Assembly (NCBI RefSeq): GCF_001540865.1
Contig: NC_033621.1
Location: forward strand, 16,761,225 to 16,825,224
DNA: 64,000 bases
Direction: 5' to 3'
Source: Ananas comosus
Lineage: Eukaryota; Streptophyta; Magnoliopsida; Poales; Bromeliaceae
Part shown: piece by piece, positions 57,401 to 64,000 of the stretch
Position numbering within the stretch: position 1 is the first letter of the stretch
Layout of the letters: every line of letters begins with the position of its first letter
Program-made: the position numbers and the translations under genes
Notes under the pieces: model-generated
What the model saw: only the letters and a program-made list of their open reading frames with translations
The model's database searches: none
Told to the model about the DNA's origin: nothing

Positions 57401-59440
57401 GCCAGGCGCCTCGTCCCCTCTCCGTCTCCCCTTCCTCCGTTCTCCCTCGGTCTCGTCCTCCGCCTCCCGCCGCTCTAGTTCTCTCCCCCGCCCGTTCGCC
57501 CCCTTCCCTCCGCCCTCGTGCCCTTGCTGCCCTTAGCCCCTTACTGTCCCCCTCCCCCCCTCCTCCCTTGCTCTCACCCCCGACACGGTTCCACCCGTCC
57601 GCGCTCCCTGCCTGTTGCTGCCCTTCGCCTCTCCTTCACCATCCCTCTCTCCTTCGCTCCTCTACCGGGCCCTTTTGCCCTCTTTCGCTGTCCCCCCCCC
57701 CCTCCCCCTAGGTTCACTCCGCCTCCCGCGTCTTTTCATTCTCCGGCACTGGCCTGCTCCCCCCCCCCCATCCGCTCCTCTCGCCTCTCTCCTCCGTCGC
57801 CGTCCCCCCTGCCCTTCTGTCCCTCGGCCTTTTCCGCTTCTCCCCTCCCTCCCCCTCTCACCCCTCGACTGCTTTTCCTTTTCCCCCCCTCACTCCTCCC
57901 CCCTGAGCTTTTCTCCTTGTGTGCCTAGGTCCCACCACCCGCCCCGTCGCGTGCTCCTTCGCTTGCGCCGCCCGGCGTTCCCCGGTCTCACCCTCCCTCA
58001 CCGTCTTCCCGGCCCGCGCCCCCCGGGCCTTCCGCTCCCTCTCAGTCCCCCTTCCCCTAGCCGCCCCCCCCGGGCCACCCCCCCGCTCCCGCGTCCACAT
58101 CGCTCTCATCCGCTCACCCCGGCCGCTCGCCTCCTTCCCCTTCCCCGCCCCGGCCGGTCTCCTCCCCGCCTCTCCCTCCCCCGCCCTCGCTCCCCCTCCC
58201 CCCTCCCCCTCAGTCCCCTCTCGGGTTTCCCTACTCGCCTCCCCCGTCCCCCTTGCCGCTCGCGGGAGCTGCCCTCGTCGCTTCCCTTCTTCGCCGTCCT
58301 CCCCGCTCTCCACCTCTCCCCGTCCCCCGCTCTTCCCTGCCCCTCTGGGCTCCCATCCCACGCTCCCGCTTCCCCCTGGCGGCCCCCCCCCATCCCCGGG
58401 GCCCCGCCCTTCCCTCCCCCGCTCCCCCGCGCTCCCCTCCCCCGGTGCCGGGTTACGCGGTGCCCTCCCTGGTCTCCCCTCTCTTTCTCCGCTCCCCGGG
58501 GCGCGCCCTCGGGCGGCGTGGTGCTGCTCTCCGCCGGCACCCATCGCCCACCCTCCCCTGCCCTCCCCCTTCCGCTTCTGTTCCCTGCGTCCCGGTCCCT
58601 CGGCTCCCGTCCGTCGTCCCCCCCCGCCCCTGCCACCCCCGCCTCGGTCTTGTGTGGCCCCCTGCTGTGTACCGGTACTCCCTCCCGTCCCGTCCGGCCC
58701 TCCCCGGCCTGACCGGTCGACTTGCCCTCCCCCCTGTCCCCCGGTCCCCGCCTGCTCCGCTCCCCGAGCGGCTGCCCCCCCCTTTTGCCTTTTTTTCGGC
58801 TTTTCTTGTGCTCGCGCGCCTTCCCCCAGTCACTTCTCGGCTACGCGCGCCCCCCGGTTCGGCCCCCAGTCCCCGACCCTCCCCGCCCCTCTGGCCACCG
58901 CTCCCCCCCCCATGCCACCTCCCCTCGAACCTCCTCCCTTCGCGCACGGCCCGTGTGTCTCCCGCCCTCGGGCGCGGGCCGCTTTTTTTTTTTTTTTTTG
59001 TTTCCCCTGCTTCGGGCTGGTCCCCCCCTCCCCTACGTTGGCGCCGCTCCCCCTCGCGCGCCTCGCCCCTCAGCCCCTCCCGCTTCGCCCTCCACGCGTG
59101 GCACTGCGCGCGCCCCCTTCGCTGCGCTCATCTTCGCCCCCCTCGCCGCCTCGTCGCCCCAGTCTCGCCGCCAGGGCGCCGGGGCGTCTCGCTCCTCGGC
59201 CGATTCGGTTTCTGCCGCCCCTACTTTCGCTCGACCACCCGCTTATCTGCGCCCCCTCCACTGGCGGCGCCTCGCTCCCCCTGGCGCCCTTCTCGAGTTT
59301 CGCGCCTCGATTCACACGCTCCCCGCTCCTACCTTCTCTCCTAGGTTCCCACCCTCTCCCCGCTCTCCCCCCCCCCCTCGGCCCTCCCCCTTGTCAGCCG
59401 GTAGACGCTTACTTCCCCGCTTTGCTCCCCACGCGGCCGA
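54441..59440. other. A-depleted, C-rich block, apparently corrupted LTR retrotransposon sequence
   Basis: The plus strand is almost free of A (for example 58141-58200 has no A but 11 T), while T stays common. The first 550 bp align by eye to the end of the LTR at 31580-32133 if A is replaced by C or G: gccgttttcgc against gcagttttcgc, ggcgttcgggccccggtctc against gcgttcgggaaccggtctc, ctgggggcccgtctctcctt against ctgaggggaccggtctctcc, and an end cgtgtgttcaca (54975-54986) against agtgtgttaca. Long open frames in many phases (up to about 510 codons, Pro/Ser/Arg/Ala-rich) follow from the loss of A-containing stop codons. I call no gene here. Confidence 0.75.
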
Positions 59441-60036
59441 CGACTCGATGATGGTGATCCTCCTCTTCCTTGCTCTCTTCTCACTTCTTCTCTTCTTCTT
59501 CACTTCTCTTCTTTCTCCTTCTTGCGAGAGAGAGAGCAAGAGTTTATAGAGAGGGAGAGAGAGAGAAATGTTTAAGGGTTGGTTGAGAGAGAAGAATAGA
59601 GGAGGGAGCCTCTGCTCACTCTCATATAGGCCTCAACCTAAACAACAATTGCATGAAAAGCCCTCAACTTCCATCTGATGAGATAGCCCATGTATTGGGC
59701 AATATTCGGGGTAACAGGGGTCCAGACCGTAGACTAGGGTCCAGACCCCAGAAGTTGAAGAAACTTTGAAATTGCAATTTTTGCAATTCTCACAACCAAG
59801 TGGGTATTTCGCACTAGGGGTCTAGACTCTAAACCACTAGGGATCCGGACCCCGAGAGTCACCCAAGTGTGCAAGGCTTGCAAACTTGAAATTCCAACTC
59901 TCCAAGGTCCACCAATAATGCACTTTTTCGCATTTCATACGCATTCGGATCTCTCCGAAGGCCTCACCAAGTAAACGAATAGTCTCGATTCCAAACGAAG
60001 TCTAACTCTCGGATTTCGAGAATTCACTTCCTTACA
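59441..60036 (-). mobile_element. LTR right end with GGGTCTAGAC palindromes
   Basis: Normal base composition returns here. The order CT-rich tract, palindrome cluster, gaattcacttccttaca end mirrors the U3 end of the other minus-oriented LTRs, but the palindrome word is different. It ends TTACA at 60036, followed by transposon coding sequence. Its left part lies in the A-depleted block. Confidence 0.6.
59716..59856. repeat. GGGTCYAGACYC palindrome cluster
   Basis: Four words in 140 bp: ggggtccagacc, agggtccagacccc, ggggtctagactc, gggatccggacccc. Confidence 0.8.
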
Positions 60037-60230
60037 TCGTCCCTTGTGACTTGATGTTGGTGTTGTCTTGCGTGAAGGATGAAAGGAGCAGCACCTATTT
60101 CCAGAAGAGATATATTGACCAGAAGCACTACTAACATGTTGATTTGCTCTCTTGACTGGCGTAGGTGTAGGAGAGCATGATGTGGTGTCGGCTACATTGT
60201 TGTTTCGTAGCGACTTTGTGATGGGTACTG
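60037..60230 (-). pseudogene. Transposon coding fragment split by a solo LTR
   Basis: The minus-strand frame has ITKSLRNNNVADTTSCSPTP, TPVKRANQHVSSASG and TPTSSHKGRC, a Ser/Thr-rich basic stretch. It continues upstream at 62905-62945 once the LTR and one tactg copy are removed. The family is not recognised; it is possibly the tail of the same kind of transposon protein as at 29195-32321. Confidence 0.4.
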
Positions 60231-60642
60231 TGTCACGCCCCGGACCGGCAGAGGCCCTCCCGGTAGCGTGCCCAGACCCACCATATGTCAACACATATAA
60301 GGCGTCTAGATCAACAGCGGAAATAAAAGCGAGAAATAATCTATACCTAGAGATATCAGAGCATAAAAGATCTATCATCTACAGTAAGGAAAAAGGATAA
60401 TACTATAACAATAAGAGTGAAATATAAAGTAATACAATATCTGTCCAAAAAGTACACAAAAGGGTGGTCTCTAGTACACCGGTATAGCTCTCAACCTCTC
60501 CAAAATAAAATATATCGAGAGGTAGACCACCTAGCAACTCCTCACTCGCTGAAGAGCTAGCCCAAAGCCACGCCCTTCCCACGGTCCCTAGCCTCTCCCG
60601 GCGTGGAAGGCTCTGAAAGAAAACATAAAACAGAGGGCGTGA

Positions 60643-60661
60643 GAACTATAATTTATAGTTC
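60643..60661. promoter_or_regulatory. Conserved LTR hairpin with TATA core
   Basis: GAACTATAATTTATAGTTC followed by ccagtgggcaattactgac, identical to 29892-29910. Confidence 0.65.
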
Positions 60662-62545
60662 CCAGTGGGCAATTACTGACCTCAGCTCAATGCACCACTA
60701 GGCCCCAAAAGAAAAGGGTAAGTACGGTAAACAGCAATAATAATAATGATAACTGCGGTATGAAAGTATGCATGTTTACTAAGCTTACTATACCATAACC
60801 ATTACGATGTCAATGCTTTACATTTACTCTTTCATAATAAAGAATGTTCAAAGCGTAAGTAATATGCCTCAACATGGCCACAGGTAAATGTCACGGCCTA
60901 CTTTATGAAGTTATAAAGATCATGCTTTATCATGGCAACAATGTATACATGGATGCAATAAGCAACATCTCCTAGCATACTACATGTATGTATGTCTACT
61001 CAAGTGTCCAAAACTATGCTAGAAGTGAGTCCAAGCAGTCCAACTACTATTCTCTATCTAGTAGTGATTATAACACACACAACACCGTGTCGATTTCCAA
61101 TTCCAATTAAGGACCTACCCAAGGTAGTCCAGCTTGTGCCGCCTAAGTGCCTGTGGTAGCCCAACATCCCTACTCTTGGAATGTGTCTGTCCCACTCGAC
61201 CCGGTAGGCTTCTCAATACCGCACGAGCGAACATAGGTCGCGTAGGCTAACTCCGGAGTGCCGGCTTGTAGGGAGCGACCCTCACAAGCATGTGCGAATG
61301 AGCACAAATGGCAAGCAAGCGTAGTCAAAGGCTCAAGTATCCAACCCTCATGTCTCAAACATGGCAATAGCTACTAGTAACCCAACGGTCTAGCTCTATG
61401 TCACAATGTGATATCCCAACACTCACTTGCTTAGTGCCTCTTTATGACACTTAAGCACCACAACCAGTCAAAGCCCAAATCATATTCTATGTTCTCATAT
61501 AAGACATAATACCAATGCTCACTAAGGTCGGAGCCCAATGCCTCTTTATGACATTGGCCCAAGATCTCAAATAGTCTAAGTCCCCAAGCCTCTCTAGGCT
61601 TCCAAAGTCTCTAATGTCACAATTGGGCAAAAAGGTTAAATGCATGAAGGCAATGTTTATTTTCATAATAGGAATTATGGTTTCAAGTTTCAACTAGAAT
61701 GCTATATCTCACATGCATGCACCCTACCACATGGAGGTCCCAAAAATTTACTATACAAAACATACGCATGTTAAGCATTCTAAAATGCATGTTTTATCAT
61801 TTAACGATACTCAAAACATCACGAATGAGATTTTCTCATTGTGTGGCTAGGTCAAACCCACCGAACCGTCGCATAGTGTCTCGATCCGCCGAACGGAGTT
61901 GTCCACGAGTCTCCAAATACCCTAAAAGTATTGAGCGAGAAGATACACGGGCATTACGATCAACTATAAGACCAAACATTAACCAATCAAGGCAAAAAGG
62001 CTAAAACTCACCAAGGGAGTAGAAATTCTCTCTCAAGCTCCAAAAGAAGGCTAGGATCCTTCCAAAGCAACCTAAACCAAGGTTCTAATCTCATTAGATT
62101 AGCCAAAAAGCCTTCAATCAAAAAGTCCCAAATAAACCCTAGATTTTCCATTCTAGGGTTTCATCCCCCCAAAATCTACCAAAGCTAGGTCTAGAGGGAA
62201 GAAACAAACAACCAACCTCAAGAGAACTCCAATCCAAGCTCCAAGGGTGAAGATCTCCTCCTTTGCAAGCTCCAAGTCCAAGCTCCAAGCACCAAGGAAG
62301 AAGAGGGGGTGAGGAAGATGCTCCAAGCCCACTAGTTGCTCTTAATCTTCTTCTTCTTCCCCCCTTCTTCTCCTTCTCCTTCTTCTTTTTCTTCTCTATC
62401 AAGGGTGTAGAGAGAGTTGAGAGAAGAGAAATAAGGAGAAGAGAGAGTGGATGGGTCATATAGACCATCTATTGCAACAAAATCCAGCTAGGTCCCTCAA
62501 AAATCCAAAATCGCATCAGCCTGGTCTGGGCAATTTTCGCCCAGA

Positions 62546-62755
62546 GGGACCGGTCTCTCCCTGCAAGGGACCGGTCTCTCATGTCGAACCCGAGAAACCA
62601 ACGTTCGGGAACCGGTCTCTCCCCGCGCGGGACCGGTCTCTCACTGCGAAGACGCGCTCGGGGACCGGTCCGCCCGCCAGGGACCGGTTGCCTCGCCGAC
62701 AGCGTAACACTGTTCACTGGGGGACCGGTCTCTCCAATCAGGAACCGGTCCCCGA
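62546..62755. repeat. GGGACCGGTCTCTC cluster
   Basis: Eight accggt cores in 210 bp with nearly the same spacing as 31774-31983. Confidence 0.92.
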
Positions 62756-62904
62756 GAGTAAAAACTCTCAGGTTTTGTCCAAAACTCAAGTTTTCGAACT
62801 TCTTGGGTCGGAAAACATTCTACGACCCTTCACCAAGTGTGGAGAAGCTCGAAACACAACCCATCACTCGAACCTCGCAATTTGCACAGGTCCAATGTGT
62901 TACA

Positions 62905-62945
62905 TACTGGTTGAGGAGTAGACGTTTGGCTGGCTCCAGATGCAC
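62905..62945 (-). pseudogene. Transposon coding fragment between two LTRs
   Basis: 41 bp, read on the minus strand as ASGASQTSTPQPV, in frame with 60230 after removal of the solo LTR. Confidence 0.4.
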
Positions 62946-64000
62946 TGTCACGCCCCGGGACCGGCGGAGGCCCTCCCGGTAGCGTGCCCAGACCCGCCAT
63001 ATGTCAACACATATAAGGCGTCTACAATAAAGCGGAAGTAAAAACAAGTATTAAAACAAGTAGAAGGAGTGAAATAACAGTAACTAATGATATCAGAGCA
63101 AATATAGTTCTAACATCTACACCCAAGTAAGGAGATAAGGATAGACAAAAAAAAGAAAATCATAAGTAGTACAATATCAGCCTCTAATACAAAAATGGTG
63201 GTCTCTAGTACACGGGCAAAAACTCTCAACCTCTCCAAAATAGAATACAACGAGAGGTAGACCACCTATCGAACGATCCCTCGGTAAGCACGCAAGCCCG
63301 AGGCGATACCCTTTCCGCGATCCCTGGCCTCTCCCTGAGTGGAAGGCTCTGAAAAACATCGAGAAAAGAGGGCGTGAGAACTATAATTTATAGTTCCCAG
63401 TGGGCAATTACTGACCTCAGCTCTTGCCCCACTAGGCCCCACAAACAAGGGTAAGCAACGAATATAATAAAAGCAATATGGAGCATATACATAAACTGCT
63501 GAAAGAAAGCATAAATGAAATGCTAGTCTACTGTGTCTCAAATAAGCAAGATGTCAACCAAAATGTACCTCTATTCTATCATTACAATTAAGTCCAATCA
63601 CACTAGATTAATGCTATTAACCCTTGTCAATACATGGTGTAGAAATTCTAATATGGCAACCAAGTATACTACATGTCTCACACTATGCTAAAAGCATGTA
63701 AATGTAACCCAACTACTAAGTCTATCTAGTAGTGATCATTCATCCTCAACCCCGTGTCGATTTCCATTTCCAATTAGGAACCTACCCAAGGTAGTCCAGC
63801 TTGTGCCGCCTAAGTGCCTGTGGTAGCCCGACATTCCTACTCTTGGAATGTGTCTGTCCCACTCGGCCCCGTAGGCTTCTCGATACCGCACGAGCGAACA
63901 TAAGTCGCGTAGGCTAACTCCGGAGTGCCGGCTTGTAGGGAGCGACCCTCACAAGCATGTGCGAATGAGCACAAATGGCAAGCAAGCATAGTCCAAGTCT
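62946..64000 (-). mobile_element. Ty3-type LTR, cut by the window edge
   Basis: It starts TGTCACGCCCCGGGACC and follows 29445 onward. The hairpin (63378-63396) and the start of the conserved block (from about 63918) are present. The flank tgcac (62941-62945) is the candidate target site. The remainder lies outside the window. Confidence 0.9.
63378..63396. promoter_or_regulatory. Conserved LTR hairpin with TATA core
   Basis: GAACTATAATTTATAGTTC followed by ccagtgggcaattactgac. Confidence 0.65.

Larger units (their letters stand above)
60231..62904 (-). mobile_element. Solo LTR (Ty3-type) with perfect 5-bp target duplication
   Basis: TGTCACGCCCCGGACC...AATGTGTTACA, 2674 bp, flanked by tactg at 60226-60230 and 62905-62909. 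There is no internal region. It is closely related to the solo LTR at 29445-32133. It has the hairpin 60643-60661, the conserved block near 61250-61310 and the palindrome cluster 62546-62755. Confidence 0.93.

Noticed and set aside
54250..59550. Many long overlapping open frames (up to about 510 codons, Pro/Ser/Arg/Gly-rich) on both strands
   Set aside because: They result from near-absence of A (and so of stop codons on one strand) in sequence that aligns to a non-coding LTR; no domain is recognisable.

Overview
The window looks like repeat-rich nuclear DNA from a plant, most likely a monocot. The evidence is spliced exons with GT..AG introns, a GC-rich first exon, and a dense nest of plant-type LTR retrotransposons, LINE, MULE, hAT and fold-back elements. 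A bromeliad/pineapple-like genome is my guess from the general look of the LTR families; no search was possible. I see no bacterial, organellar, rRNA, tRNA or CRISPR features.

Only one ordinary host gene is well supported. It is a kelch-repeat protein gene on the minus strand, starting at 13268 and running off the left edge. Seven exons (586 coding nt) could be joined in frame. Intron 4 is 9218 bp because a Ty3-type solo LTR (1993-10611) landed in it and was itself invaded by a 5'-truncated L1-type LINE (2693-4748, 17-bp target duplication) and probably a Helitron-like element (about 6186-10370). A hAT-type element (448-1118, 8-bp target duplication) sits in the last visible intron, and a fold-back element (13418-13997) lies about 150 bp upstream of the start codon.

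From 14.1 to 35.4 kb the window is nested transposons: a second fold-back copy; a decayed Ty3 element (LTR 14634-16921 plus pol remnants to 18840); a MULE transposase and plant-mobile-domain remnant (18845-22035) split by a Tat-like gag fragment; then LTR-in-LTR layers (22-29 kb); a solo LTR with perfect 5-bp target duplication (29445-32133); and a Ty3 3' LTR plus integrase/chromodomain end (32322-35396) ending in an N gap. From 35.8 to 41.7 kb is poorly classified sequence with a small inverted-repeat element, a GC-rich island and an AT-rich repeat. From 41762 a plus-strand Ty3 element gives a complete 5' LTR, a tRNA-Met primer-binding site, gag with an in-frame TGA, and a decayed protease.

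From about 48.3 to 60 kb sequence quality looks suspect. An indel-rich LTR copy leads to a 100-N gap, and the 5 kb after it (54441-59440) is almost free of A on the plus strand. It aligns by eye to a normal LTR if A has been replaced by C or G. Its long Pro/Ser/Arg/Gly-rich ORFs should not be treated as genes. The window ends with a solo LTR (60231-62904, 5-bp target duplication) and the start of another LTR (62946 onward), both inserted in remnants of another transposon.

The most interesting pattern is regulatory. Several LTR subfamilies carry, at the same relative place near their U3 start, tight clusters of palindromic words. The word differs by subfamily (GTACCGGTAC, GGGACCGGTCTC or GGGTCTAGACCC) while the layout is the same. 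A conserved TATA-containing hairpin and a conserved block of about 55 bp also recur in these LTRs.
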